Shown one piece after another: positions 27,223 to 35,546 of a DNA stretch of 64,000 nt. The notes under the pieces are model-generated. The model was given only the letters and a program-made list of their open reading frames with translations. It made no database searches and was not told the origin of the DNA. This stretch comes from Altericroceibacterium indicum. Lineage in GTDB: Bacteria > Pseudomonadota > Alphaproteobacteria > Sphingomonadales > Sphingomonadaceae. The position numbers and the translations under genes are program-made. The DNA is taken from positions 620,001 to 684,000 of the forward strand of contig NZ_WTYQ01000002.1 in assembly GCF_009828105.1 (NCBI RefSeq), in the 5' to 3' direction. Position 1 is the stretch's first letter. Each line of letters starts with the position of its first letter.

Positions 27223-28106
27223 GAAACGCCAATAGCTATGCGATGATCGACACTTCATCGCAGAAAATGCGCCGTGTCATTACCACCCCGGAAGGCATTA
27301 CCTTGCCTGCCACGATCGCATCCTTTGGCACCAGAGTGGCCGCGCTGATTGTCGACCTCGTCATCTTTGGCACCGTAACACTGGTGGTTGTCATCAGTTT
27401 GATTTTGCTGGCTATTAACGTTTTCAAAACGGCAGATAATGGGCCGCTGGCAGAGGTTTTAGTCGTTCTGCTGCTACTTTCCCTATTCGCTGCGCGGTAT
27501 GGTTATTTCCTGTTTTTCGAACTTGGGCCGCGAGGAGCCACGCCAGGAAAACGCCTCCTCGGCATACGGGTTGCGTCGCGTGATGGGGGCAGATTGCGGG
27601 TGGAATCTGTGATTGCGCGCAATTTGATGCGTGATGTCGAGCTGTTCCTTCCGTGGCAGTTCTTCAGCATAGCATCGGCTGGCGAAGGCGGTATCTTTGC
27701 TGGAGCAGCCACCGTTTGGTTCCTGATTTTCGCTTTATTTCCGTTGTTTAACAAAGACCGGATGCGCGCAGGGGATCTGATTGCCGGAACCTGGGTCATT
27801 GAAACCCGGGCAACCAAGTTGAGCACAGCCATGTCTCTGGAGAATACAGCAACCGAAAATTATCATTTCGGATCTGCAGAATTGGCAGTCTACGGCGAGT
27901 TTGAATTAAAAACGCTGGAGCGAATTTTGCGCGAAGATAACGCAGAAACGCTGGAAACAGTGGCAGCAACGATCGGCACCAAGATCGGATTATCCAGCCC
28001 ACCGGGTGATGAACGGCAATATTTGCAGGATTTCTACGCCCAACTCCGTGCCCGGTTGGAAAGCGACATGCACTTTGGAAAAAGAAAGAAAGACAAGTTT
28101 TCATGA
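27219..28106 (+). CDS. RDD family membrane protein
   Basis: This 295-residue protein has an RDD domain (about 28-190) with three or four membrane helices and the motifs RVAALIVDLVIF and RGATPGKRLLGIRV. The C-terminal 100 residues are hydrophilic and acidic. Some RDD proteins act as sodium/proton antiporters, but the function here is unknown. It overlaps its neighbours on both sides by ATGA. Confidence 0.85.
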   Translation: MRNANSYAMIDTSSQKMRRVITTPEGITLPATIASFGTRVAALIVDLVIFGTVTLVVVISLILLAINVFKTADNGPLAEVLVVLLLLSLFAARYGYFLFFELGPRGATPGKRLLGIRVASRDGGRLRVESVIARNLMRDVELFLPWQFFSIASAGEGGIFAGAATVWFLIFALFPLFNKDRMRAGDLIAGTWVIETRATKLSTAMSLENTATENYHFGSAELAVYGEFELKTLERILREDNAETLETVAATIGTKIGLSSPPGDERQYLQDFYAQLRARLESDMHFGKRKKDKFS

Positions 28107-29062
28107 GTTTGCTGACAGAAACCTCGCCCTCCATCATGCTTGTGCGGCGTTCAGCCATCGCTGGTATTGCAGCCAGTTTTCTAGCTGCCTGCACCCGCAA
28201 TTCCAGCGTTGCTACACACGATAAGGCCGATGGGGGCCAGATCGAACAGCTCGAAAAGCTGCAAGCGAGTATTCCCGGTATTCTGGGTGCATATATTATC
28301 GATTGTGAAAGCGGTCAGGGGTTTGGGATCAACGAAAACAAACATTTTGCGCTCTGTTCGTCCTTCAAGCTTTCGCTCGCCGCGATGGTGCTGCAAAAGG
28401 CTGATCGTGGCGAAATCAACCTCGATCAGAGGGTTCATTACAGCGAAGGGGATTTGCTCTCATATTCCCCTGTAACCCGAGAAAATCTGGCTCATGGGCT
28501 GACGCTGGAAGAACTTGCCAAAGCCGCTCAGGTTGCCAGCGACAATGCTGCTGCGAATATTTTGATGCGTGAATTTGGCGGTCCACAAGCAATGACCCAA
28601 TTCTGGCGTAATATGGGCGATACGGTCAGCCGGTTGGACAAAACAGAGCCAGACCTTAACTTGGTAGCACCCGGTGATGAGCATGACACCACCACGCCTG
28701 AGGCAATGGCGCACACGCTTGCAAAACTGATGACCGGCACAGTGATCTCCGAAAGTTCTCGTGCAAAATTATGGGCTTGGATGCAGGAAACTTCCACCGG
28801 CCTGCAACGCATCAGAGGAGGCATCCCGAAGGGATGGCCTGCTGGAGACAAGACCGGGACCTCTTTTGCAGAGGGTTTTGGCAGCAATTACGCTGATATA
28901 GCTTTTGTCCGCCCGCCGAACGGGCCGCCGCTTGCTATCACCAGCTATTACCGTTTGCCCAACGTGCATAAAAAATCCGAGCCACAGTCACAGGCTGTCT
29001 TGGCCAAAGTTGGCGCAATAGCGGCTGATTTTGCCCGGCAGCAGGCACATAAAGCGACATAA
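28103..29062 (+). CDS. Class A beta-lactamase, predicted lipoprotein
   Basis: This serine beta-lactamase should act in the periplasm. The 319-residue protein has all class A motifs in order: SxxK as Ser86-Ser-Phe-Lys89, SDN in VASDNAAAN, the omega-loop Glu and Asn in TEPDLN, and KTG in GDKTGTS. The N-terminus has RRSAIAG, a twin-arginine-like motif, and a lipobox LAAC (Cys30), suggesting export as a lipoprotein. Position 69 (Ambler) is Cys but 238 is Ser, so the disulfide of class A carbapenemases is not expected. It is the last gene of the MoxR operon and overlaps the RDD gene by ATGA. Confidence 0.92.
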   Translation: MSLLTETSPSIMLVRRSAIAGIAASFLAACTRNSSVATHDKADGGQIEQLEKLQASIPGILGAYIIDCESGQGFGINENKHFALCSSFKLSLAAMVLQKADRGEINLDQRVHYSEGDLLSYSPVTRENLAHGLTLEELAKAAQVASDNAAANILMREFGGPQAMTQFWRNMGDTVSRLDKTEPDLNLVAPGDEHDTTTPEAMAHTLAKLMTGTVISESSRAKLWAWMQETSTGLQRIRGGIPKGWPAGDKTGTSFAEGFGSNYADIAFVRPPNGPPLAITSYYRLPNVHKKSEPQSQAVLAKVGAIAADFARQQAHKAT

Positions 29063-29072
29063 GGGGGTCAGA

Positions 29073-29585
29073 ATGGAACTCAGAGGTGCCAAAACAGCGG
29101 ATGCCCCGGCCCTGGCTGCCTTGGGGCAGAAAAGCTTTTGCGCAGCCTTTGCCCATCTCTATGATCCGTCCGATCTCAACACCTTTCTGAAGTCTGCCTA
29201 TGATCTGGCGGGGGTTGAGCGCGAAATCGCTGACCCTCTCTTTCAGCACCGGCTGGCGTTTGATGATGGGAGGCTGGTTGGTTTTACGAAGGTCAAGCTA
29301 ACCTCTTCCTATGGAGCCTATTCTGACGCCAGCCGGCCCATATTTCTGAGCCAGCTTTACACTGATCCGGCGATGACCGGACAGGGCATCGGCGCTAGGC
29401 TGATCGATTGGGTTTTCGCCACCGCCAAATCCGTTGAGGCCGATGCGATCCAGCTATCGGTGTGGAGCGAAAATTTCGGCGCACAGAAATTTTACCGGCG
29501 CTATGGTTTCAACAAAATTGCCGACATCGATTTCTGGGTCGGCAACCACCGCGACGATGAATTTCTGATGGAAGTGAAGATTTAA
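29073..29585 (+). CDS. GNAT family N-acetyltransferase
   Basis: This 170-residue protein has a single GNAT domain with acetyl-CoA-binding motif A in YTDPAMTGQGIGARLIDWV (about 98-116) and the C-terminal motif SENFGAQKFYRRYGF (about 132-146). The substrate is unknown. AAGGGGGT lies just before the ATG at 29073. It starts 10 bases after the beta-lactamase gene and may belong to the same transcript. Confidence 0.88.
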   Translation: MELRGAKTADAPALAALGQKSFCAAFAHLYDPSDLNTFLKSAYDLAGVEREIADPLFQHRLAFDDGRLVGFTKVKLTSSYGAYSDASRPIFLSQLYTDPAMTGQGIGARLIDWVFATAKSVEADAIQLSVWSENFGAQKFYRRYGFNKIADIDFWVGNHRDDEFLMEVKI

Positions 29586-29589
29586 TCCA

Positions 29590-30603
29590 TCAAAGCCAGT
29601 GCCATTTGCGGAACAGCATCAATTGCACCACCAAAATCACCCCGCATAGCCCGACTACAATCCAGAAGGCATCGGGGTGATTAATCCCCGGCATACCGCC
29701 AACATTGATCCCCAGAAGCCCGGTCACAAAACTGAGTGGCAGGAAAATGGCCGCGATAATCGTGAGCAGGTAATTTGTGCGTTCCGATCGGGCGACGGCA
29801 CGGGCACGAATATCGTCCTGCAACACCAGCGCGCTTTCCTTGCTGATATCCAGATCATCGAGATAGCGCCGCAGCCGTTCGATGGATTCGCGGATTTCTC
29901 GGCGATCGTGATCTTCGAACCAGTCCGGCGCATCTCTGGCGATAGATTCCAACGCGTCATGCTGAGGGGCCATATGGCGCTTGAGGCCAAGGCAATTGCG
30001 GCGGATCGTGGCAATCCGGCCGAGCATGTCTTCCGCATCGCCATCAATATCCGCATCTTCCAGCGCATCGATGTGATCGTTCATATCGATGATGGAATGG
30101 TTCATACGGGCAATCATCAGCTCAGTGAGCCATGTGACCAGTGCACCTGCATCAACCGGACCTTTGCCCGCATCCAGTTCCTGCGCCACTTCACGCGGGG
30201 TCTGCAAGGGAAAGCGGCGCAATGTGATCAGCCATTTGCCGTTGGACCAGAGCTGCATGGAGATCATGTCTTCCGGCTCTGCATCGGGATTGAAATTGAT
30301 GCCCCGCAGCGTGGCCACCAGCGCGTCATCTTCGCGGAAGGCCCGTGGCCGGGTGGAATCGCTGATAAGCAGTTCAGCAGTTGGTTCGTGAATGCCGAGA
30401 TGGCTTTCGAGCCAGTCCTGCACGCCGGGACGATTACGGTGGATATGCAGCCACAGCATCTCCCCCGGCTTGCCCGGTTCCCACAATTGCGCTTGATGCC
30501 AATCGATGGACCGCGCACCGCCCTGACCATCCAGCAGCCGCCCAAAAAGAAGCGGTGTGCTGTCATCATCGCCAGTATCGAATTCGCTATCGCTTTCAAC
30601 CAT
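29590..30603 (-). CDS. zntB: CorA/ZntB-type divalent metal transporter
   Basis: This 337-residue membrane protein of the CorA superfamily has a large cytoplasmic N-terminal domain rich in helices and two C-terminal membrane helices (about 272-293 and 307-328). The pore signature after the first helix is GINVGGMPG, the ZntB variant, in place of CorA's GMN. ZntB proteins move zinc, probably with protons. The protein is acidic at its N-terminus (DSEFDTGDDD). It converges on the GNAT gene with a 4-base gap. Confidence 0.9.
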   Translation of the reverse strand: MVESDSEFDTGDDDSTPLLFGRLLDGQGGARSIDWHQAQLWEPGKPGEMLWLHIHRNRPGVQDWLESHLGIHEPTAELLISDSTRPRAFREDDALVATLRGINFNPDAEPEDMISMQLWSNGKWLITLRRFPLQTPREVAQELDAGKGPVDAGALVTWLTELMIARMNHSIIDMNDHIDALEDADIDGDAEDMLGRIATIRRNCLGLKRHMAPQHDALESIARDAPDWFEDHDRREIRESIERLRRYLDDLDISKESALVLQDDIRARAVARSERTNYLLTIIAAIFLPLSFVTGLLGINVGGMPGINHPDAFWIVVGLCGVILVVQLMLFRKWHWL

Positions 30604-30779
30604 CCTCCCCTCATGCCGGAAGGCGGGCTTTGTGAGAAGTGGGCTTACGCTGGCTCAGTACAATTCCGAGGCACACACCATCCATTCATCGCAAAAGCCG
30701 TTCCCAACAAGGTGAATGGTGGAACAGAAAACAATTTCCTGCGCTGGAAAAGGCAAGACGGGTAGCGATGGAGGTTTGG

Positions 30780-31070
30780 ATGGCTATGCAAGCGATCTGG
30801 AATGACCAAGTTATTGCCCATAGTGACCACACGGTCGTGGTCGAAGGCAATCACTATTTCCCTAAGGAAGATGTCGATCCTCTGGTTCTGGTAAAAAGCG
30901 ATACCACCAGCACCTGCGCCTGGAAGGGAGAGGCCGAATATTACACCCTTGATGTGGATGGCGAACGCAATGAAGATGCGGCATGGAGCTATCCTGATCC
31001 CAAGCCGAAGGCGGAAAAAATCAAGGGCTACGTCGCCTTCTGGAATGGTGTGGAAGTGGTGGAGGAATGA
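30780..31070 (+). CDS. DUF427 domain protein
   Basis: This 96-residue protein is a single DUF427 domain, a small beta-rich fold of unknown function often found in stress-related loci. It contains the family signature CAWKGEAEYYTL and ends at YVAFWNGVEVVEE. The ATG at 30780 is preferred because GGAGG lies 5 bases upstream; an ATG at 30768 would add four residues. A degenerate EcfG-like motif (last box CGCT) lies 35 bases upstream. Confidence 0.85.
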   Translation: MAMQAIWNDQVIAHSDHTVVVEGNHYFPKEDVDPLVLVKSDTTSTCAWKGEAEYYTLDVDGERNEDAAWSYPDPKPKAEKIKGYVAFWNGVEVVEE

Positions 31071-31132
31071 GCTGATCCTTGACCCGTTTTCACCACACTC
31101 AAAAAACAGGCCAATGGCCAGAGGAAGACGGA

Positions 31133-31552
31133 ATGTTGAAACGCAAAATAGCCCGCTGGCTGCTTGGCATTGCCTATTTGATAGCGGGTTATTTGCATGT
31201 CACCATGCCCGGCCCATTCCTGTCCATTACCCCTGACTGGGTGCCCTTCCCGGCGGTTGTGATCTATTGGACTGGAATGGCTGAAGTGGCAGGCGCGGCA
31301 GGGCTATTGCAGCCGCTTGGCCCCCGTCTGCGACAAGCGGCAGGGGTTGGTCTTGCGCTTTATGCTTTGTGTGTCTGGCCAGCCAATATTCACCATTTCG
31401 CTATGGATATGGCAAAGCCTGATGGAGGCTTGGGTCTTGGCTATCATATTCCGCGCATGATCGCACAGCCGGTGCTGATCTGGCTTGCCCTATGGACCGG
31501 GAATGTGACCAATTGGCCGTTCGGCAAGCGCCGCGAAGCCAATAAAATTTAG
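31133..31552 (+). CDS. DoxX-like membrane protein
   Basis: This 139-residue protein has about four membrane helices (about 8-25, 45-65, 72-90, 108-128) with the pattern GIAYLIAGYLH and YWTGMAEVAGAAGLL seen in DoxX-like small membrane proteins. The role of this group is unclear. GAGGAAG lies before the ATG at 31133. It is 62 bases downstream of the DUF427 gene and may be cotranscribed with it. Confidence 0.8.
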   Translation: MLKRKIARWLLGIAYLIAGYLHVTMPGPFLSITPDWVPFPAVVIYWTGMAEVAGAAGLLQPLGPRLRQAAGVGLALYALCVWPANIHHFAMDMAKPDGGLGLGYHIPRMIAQPVLIWLALWTGNVTNWPFGKRREANKI

Positions 31553-31601
31553 CCACCCCCACCCATGGCGCAGGCCATTGGCGGGAGTGGCTGCTATCTG
31601 T

Positions 31602-31853
31602 TTAGCTCAGATGTTTGGACACAGCGGCCGTCATCTTGAACATCGAAATCGTTTCCGTCCCGATCACGCCACCCAATTTGTCATCAGGCTCGATATTGCG
31701 GCGATCGCTGGCCGCCTGAAGATCGTGTGCCTTGATATATTCCCAGACTTTGGACGTTACTTCGGCCCGTGTCATCGGGCCTTTGCCAATCAGCTCTTCA
31801 AGCTGCGGAGACAGGGTAACAGGCTTACTGAGAGCATTGTTCTTGGTGGCCAT
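31602..31853 (-). CDS. SWIB/MDM2 domain protein
   Basis: This 83-residue protein is a single SWIB domain, a fold best known from eukaryotic chromatin remodelling and from chlamydial topoisomerase. The core reads GPMTRAEVTSKVWEYIKAHDLQ and then DRRNIEPDDKL. Small stand-alone SWIB proteins occur in many bacteria and are thought to be nucleoid-related, without firm proof. AGGAAGAA lies before the ATG. It is 28 bases downstream of the PEBP gene and shares its sigma-EcfG promoter. Confidence 0.9.
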   Translation of the reverse strand: MATKNNALSKPVTLSPQLEELIGKGPMTRAEVTSKVWEYIKAHDLQAASDRRNIEPDDKLGGVIGTETISMFKMTAAVSKHLS

Positions 31854-31881
31854 GACTGGTTCTTCCTTTGCTATGGACGCC

Positions 31882-32481
31882 TTAGTCGAGTTCGTCCTCG
31901 TCCCAATCGTCGTCGTCTTCTGGCTCACGTGCGTAAGTCGCCGTCAGAACGGCCACAGCCACAACATGGCCTTTCATCTCTTCGATCACTTTCTTACGGC
32001 TCGCACCGGGCATCACGGTAAGCGGCAGGTCAAGCGCGAAGAGCTGAAATACGTAGTCATGCGCAGAATCTTCAATCGGTGGCTGAGGCAGTGCCCATTC
32101 AGAATTCTTGAGTGAATTCTTGCCGACGCGCGGCGGCGTTTCCCCTTCCAGCAATTGGCCTTTCTGTGCAGGCAAACCCCAGACGAGCCAATGACAGAAA
32201 GGTTCCTCGCCGGGCGCATCCGGGTCTTCCGCGATCAGAACCAGCTCATGCGCAGAGGGCGGCGGAGCGGTCCATTCAAAAGGCGGCGCAACGGCATCCT
32301 CTTCATCGGCGGTGAAGCAAGGGTCTAATTCCTCACCATCCTTGAAAGCCGCAGAACTCAAAGCAAATCCGCCCTTGTTCAACAGGCTCTCATCACCGAT
32401 CTGCGCCACCGTCAGCTTGCCATGACCTGCACGCACATTGTGCAATACCTTGCCGAGCCACGCGGGGACGTCTTCCTTCAT
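31882..32481 (-). CDS. YbhB/YbcL-family (PEBP-like) protein
   Basis: This 199-residue protein has the phosphatidylethanolamine-binding (Raf kinase inhibitor-like) fold. Ligand-site motifs include VLIAEDPDAPGEEPFCHWLVW (shortened core DPDAP...HW) near residues 80-100. The last 15 residues are strongly acidic (EDDDDWDEDELD). There is no signal peptide, so it is cytoplasmic. A perfect sigma-EcfG promoter lies about 37 bases before the start and makes it a likely general stress gene, as for YbhB-type proteins in other alphaproteobacteria. Confidence 0.9.
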   Translation of the reverse strand: MKEDVPAWLGKVLHNVRAGHGKLTVAQIGDESLLNKGGFALSSAAFKDGEELDPCFTADEEDAVAPPFEWTAPPPSAHELVLIAEDPDAPGEEPFCHWLVWGLPAQKGQLLEGETPPRVGKNSLKNSEWALPQPPIEDSAHDYVFQLFALDLPLTVMPGASRKKVIEEMKGHVVAVAVLTATYAREPEDDDDWDEDELD

Positions 32482-32517
32482 AACAATACTTCCTGTTTCT
32501 TCAGATTTTACAAGATC

Positions 32518-32542
32518 AACGGGACTGATCGCGCGCCGTTCC
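32518..32542 (-). promoter_or_regulatory. Sigma-EcfG promoter of the PEBP-SWIB operon
   Basis: On the minus strand GGAAC (32542-32538), a 16-base spacer and CGTT (32521-32518) match the EcfG consensus exactly, with a predicted leader of about 30 bases. Confidence 0.78.
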
Positions 32543-32599
32543 GACGCTTAGGCTAAGCCATGCGAGTCAACACATGGACTTGATGCGGACATCTCCTAT

Positions 32600-34192
32600 A
32601 TGTTGCTGATGGATTCAACCAAGGCAAAACTCGTCATCCGGCCAGCCACCCCCAAGGACGCGGCCGCCATCGTCAAACTCTCTGCCAAAGTATATGGCGC
32701 GCCCGATGCCTACACACCGGCGCAGGTCAGGGGGCAGATCAACAATTTTGCAGATGGGCAGTTTGTTGCCGAATATGAAGACAAGGTCGTTGGCTATTGC
32801 GCGACGATGATCGTTTCGGAAGATATCGCGCTGGCCCCGCATACGCTGGCAGAAATCACCGGACAGGGCTTTGCCATGCGCCATGATGAAGAAGGCGATC
32901 TGCTCTATGGCATCGAAGTCTGTGTGGACCCGGATTATCGCCGCCTGCGCATCGGCCAGCGCTTTTATCGCAAGCGCCGGGAACTGTGCCAATATTTCGA
33001 ATTGAAAGGCATTGTCTTTGGTGGCCGGATGCCCGGCTATGCCCGCAAGCGCCGCGCCTATCCCAATCCGCAGGCCTATCTCAATGCAGTGCTGGACAAA
33101 CAGGTCCGCGATTCAGTCATCAATTTCCAGATCAACCAGGGCTTCCAGCCACAGCGCGTGCTGCGCAATTACGATCCGCATGACAAGGCCAGTGGCGGCC
33201 ATGCCGTGCTGATGATGTGGCCCAACCCGCTTGCGCCCGAAGAAAGCAATCGCCGTGCGCGCGGCACAGGCGCTCGCCTGCCCGCATCCGTGCGCGTGGC
33301 CACCGTGCAATTCATGATGCGCCGCATTTCCAAGATCGATGAATTTGAAGAACAGGTCGAATATTGGACCGATGTGGCATCGGATTATGGCGCGGATTTC
33401 GTGACCTTCCCCGAACTGTTCACGCTGGAACTGCTGTCCATCCCGGAAAAGCCGCTCCCCCCGGCAGAAGCGATTCAGGAAGTGGCCAATTACACCGAGC
33501 GGTTTGTGGCCTTCATGGAAAAGCTGGCAGTCAGCTATAATATCAACATTATCGGCGGCTCTCATCCGACGCGGATGGAGAACGGCGAAATCCGCAATAT
33601 CTGCTATGTTTTCCTGCGCGATGGTGCGGTTTACAGTCAGGAGAAACTCCACCCGACCCCGTCCGAACGGCGTTGGTGGAACATCAAGGGCGGCCATGGC
33701 GCCGAAGCCATTCCCACCGATTGCGGCCCGATTGGCGTGATGATCTGTTACGATTCCGAATTCCCGGAACTGGCACGGCACTTGGTCAACCAAGGGGCCA
33801 TGCTGCTCTTTGTGCCGTTCTGCACCGATGAACGGCGCGGCTATCTCAGGGTGCGCTATTGTTCGCAGGCCCGCGCGGTCGAAAACCAGTGCTATGTCGT
33901 GACATCTGGCGTGGTGGGGAATATCCCCAATGTCGAAAATATGGACATTCACTATGCCGAAAGCGCCATTCTGACGCCCTCGGACTTCCCTTTCGCGCGT
34001 GACGGTGTGGCGGCAGATACGGCCCCCAACACCGAAACCATTGCGATTGCCGATCTCTCGATCGCGGATCTTCTCACCAGCCGCCAGAGCGGTGCAGTGC
34101 AGAATTTGAAGGATCGCCGGTTCGACCTTTATCGGGTGGATTGGAAATATGGTGTGCCGGAAAACATCGAAGCCCGCACAGACACCATCTAA
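32600..34192 (+). CDS. Bifunctional GNAT acetyltransferase / carbon-nitrogen hydrolase
   Basis: This 530-residue protein joins two enzymes. The N-terminal GNAT domain (about 10-215) has an acetyl-CoA motif region in VCVDPDYRRLRIGQRFYRKR. The C-terminal nitrilase-superfamily domain (about 230-515) has the complete triad Glu272 (FPELF), Lys349 (QEKLHP) and Cys383 (MICYDSEFPE). The fusion is known in several phyla, but its substrates are not established. An ATG at 32609 would remove three residues; neither start has a clear ribosome binding site. No similar enzyme neighbours it. Confidence 0.92.
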   Translation: MLLMDSTKAKLVIRPATPKDAAAIVKLSAKVYGAPDAYTPAQVRGQINNFADGQFVAEYEDKVVGYCATMIVSEDIALAPHTLAEITGQGFAMRHDEEGDLLYGIEVCVDPDYRRLRIGQRFYRKRRELCQYFELKGIVFGGRMPGYARKRRAYPNPQAYLNAVLDKQVRDSVINFQINQGFQPQRVLRNYDPHDKASGGHAVLMMWPNPLAPEESNRRARGTGARLPASVRVATVQFMMRRISKIDEFEEQVEYWTDVASDYGADFVTFPELFTLELLSIPEKPLPPAEAIQEVANYTERFVAFMEKLAVSYNINIIGGSHPTRMENGEIRNICYVFLRDGAVYSQEKLHPTPSERRWWNIKGGHGAEAIPTDCGPIGVMICYDSEFPELARHLVNQGAMLLFVPFCTDERRGYLRVRYCSQARAVENQCYVVTSGVVGNIPNVENMDIHYAESAILTPSDFPFARDGVAADTAPNTETIAIADLSIADLLTSRQSGAVQNLKDRRFDLYRVDWKYGVPENIEARTDTI

Positions 34193-34204
34193 TATATTCC
34201 GGTG

Positions 34205-34235
34205 CGCCGCCCCTCACCCGGGCGGCGTAGCTTTT
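34205..34235 (+). terminator. Rho-independent terminator after the GNAT-nitrilase gene
   Basis: CGCCGCCC (34205-34212) and GGGCGGCG (34220-34227) form a perfect 8-bp stem with a 7-base loop, followed by TAGCTTTT. Confidence 0.75.
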
Positions 34236-34317
34236 CCGATCAGACTGAGCATATTTCCGCATTAGAAATTGCGATTTACTCGCAATAAACGTTCTTCATA
34301 GCATGAAGGATATTCTG

Positions 34318-34539
34318 ATGCCCCGTGACCTTGCCAAAACACTGACCTATCTCTCGATCCACCTGACAGTGGGTTTCTCGGTCGCCTATGCCTTTACCGG
34401 CTCGCTGGAAATGGCCGGCGGCATCGCCCTGATCGAACCCTGCATCAATGCCATCGCTTTCTTCTTCCACGAGAAAGCATGGAAGCGCCATGATGCTGCG
34501 CGCCTGACATCCACCCCTTTGCACGCCATGCCTGTCTGA
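34318..34539 (+). CDS. DUF2061 domain membrane protein
   Basis: This 73-residue protein has two membrane helices (about 10-30 and 33-52) and the DUF2061 pattern KTLTYLSIHLTVGFSVAYAFTG followed by EPCINAIAFFFHEKAW. The function is unknown. AAGGA lies 7 bases before the ATG at 34318, so the upstream ATG at 34303 is not used here. Confidence 0.85.
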   Translation: MPRDLAKTLTYLSIHLTVGFSVAYAFTGSLEMAGGIALIEPCINAIAFFFHEKAWKRHDAARLTSTPLHAMPV

Positions 34540-34592
34540 TAGGCGTTCACCAGGGCTGGCTACTGCGCCCGCACGATGGCATGAGATGACTC

Positions 34593-35546
34593 ATGCGACA
34601 GACAGTCACCACCCTTACCCTCAATCCCTCGCTCGATGCATCATGCGACGCAGAGCGGGTTATTCCCACGCACAAGGTTCGCACGCACAACCAGCGCCAC
34701 GATCCGGGCGGTGGCGGAATCAATGTGGCGCGAGTTCTGGCGGAATTGGGGCAAGATGTGTGCGCAGCTTTCCTCTCAGGCGGGCCATCGGGCACGCAGT
34801 TGGAAGACCTGCTGAAGGTACAGAAACTGCCGATCAAACCCATCCCCATTGCAGGCGATACGCGCAGCAGCCTTGCGGTTTATGAAACCTCAACCGGGCA
34901 GGAATATCGCTTTGTACCAGAAGGGCCGCTGGTGGCCGCTGAGGAATGGCAAAGCGCGCTCGCCATGGCCGAGGCACTGGAAGGTGGCTGGCTGATCGCC
35001 AGCGGGTCCCTGCCGCGCGGGGTGCCCGAGGATTTCTATGGCCGGCTCACCGTTATATGCGCTCGCAAGGATGTGCGGTTGGTACTGGACACCTCTGGCC
35101 CCGCCCTTGCCGCCGCGCTGGAGGCTGGCGGACTTTACTGCATCAAACCCAGCCTCAGCGAATTTGAAACACTGACCGGCACAACATTACCCGATAAAGC
35201 CGCCATCGGCGCGGCAGCCAATGCGTTGGTCACACAGGGCAAAGCGCAGCATGTTGCCGTAACCTGCGGTCCGGGGAGCGCAATACTGGCGGACAAAAAC
35301 GGCTGGATGGCGTTACCGTCCCCCAAAGTGGAAGTAGCCAGCGCTACGGGAGCAGGCGATAGTTTTGTTGCGGGACTTGTCCACGGAATGATGGTGGAAG
35401 ACGATCTCACGGCTGCCCTGCGCTGGGCTATTGCCTCTGGGGCTGCCACCACAATGACCCCCGGGACCAAACTATGCCAAAAGCCGGATATTGATCGCTT
35501 GTTGGCAGAATTAAAGAAAGTCAGGCCGCAATATCATCACGACTGA
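34593..35546 (+). CDS. pfkB: PfkB-family sugar-phosphate kinase (phosphofructokinase II type)
   Basis: This 317-residue ribokinase-fold enzyme phosphorylates a sugar phosphate, most likely fructose-6-phosphate (Pfk-2) or a related hexose phosphate. It begins with TLTLNPSLDASC and has PGGGGINVARVLAELG (about 38-52) and the catalytic GAGDSFVAG (Asp at about residue 257). The family length is about 310. Its last 26 bases overlap the end of the convergent response regulator gene on the other strand. Confidence 0.88.
   Translation: MRQTVTTLTLNPSLDASCDAERVIPTHKVRTHNQRHDPGGGGINVARVLAELGQDVCAAFLSGGPSGTQLEDLLKVQKLPIKPIPIAGDTRSSLAVYETSTGQEYRFVPEGPLVAAEEWQSALAMAEALEGGWLIASGSLPRGVPEDFYGRLTVICARKDVRLVLDTSGPALAAALEAGGLYCIKPSLSEFETLTGTTLPDKAAIGAAANALVTQGKAQHVAVTCGPGSAILADKNGWMALPSPKVEVASATGAGDSFVAGLVHGMMVEDDLTAALRWAIASGAATTMTPGTKLCQKPDIDRLLAELKKVRPQYHHD

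Noticed and set aside
28103-29062. Carbapenemase activity of the class A beta-lactamase, suggested by Cys at Ambler position 69.
   Set aside because: Position 238 after KTG-Thr is Ser, so the Cys69-Cys238 disulfide typical of class A carbapenemases is not expected.
30721-30745. GGAAC-N16-CGCT upstream of the DUF427 gene as a sigma-EcfG promoter.
   Set aside because: The -10 box has one mismatch at a central T. About a dozen one-mismatch motifs are expected by chance in the window, so position alone is not enough.
29677-30765. 362-codon plus-strand open frame.
   Set aside because: It is the antisense shadow of zntB, with no domain and atypical composition.
33113-33952. 279-codon minus-strand open frame.
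   Set aside because: It is opposite the nitrilase domain of the fusion gene and has no recognisable features.
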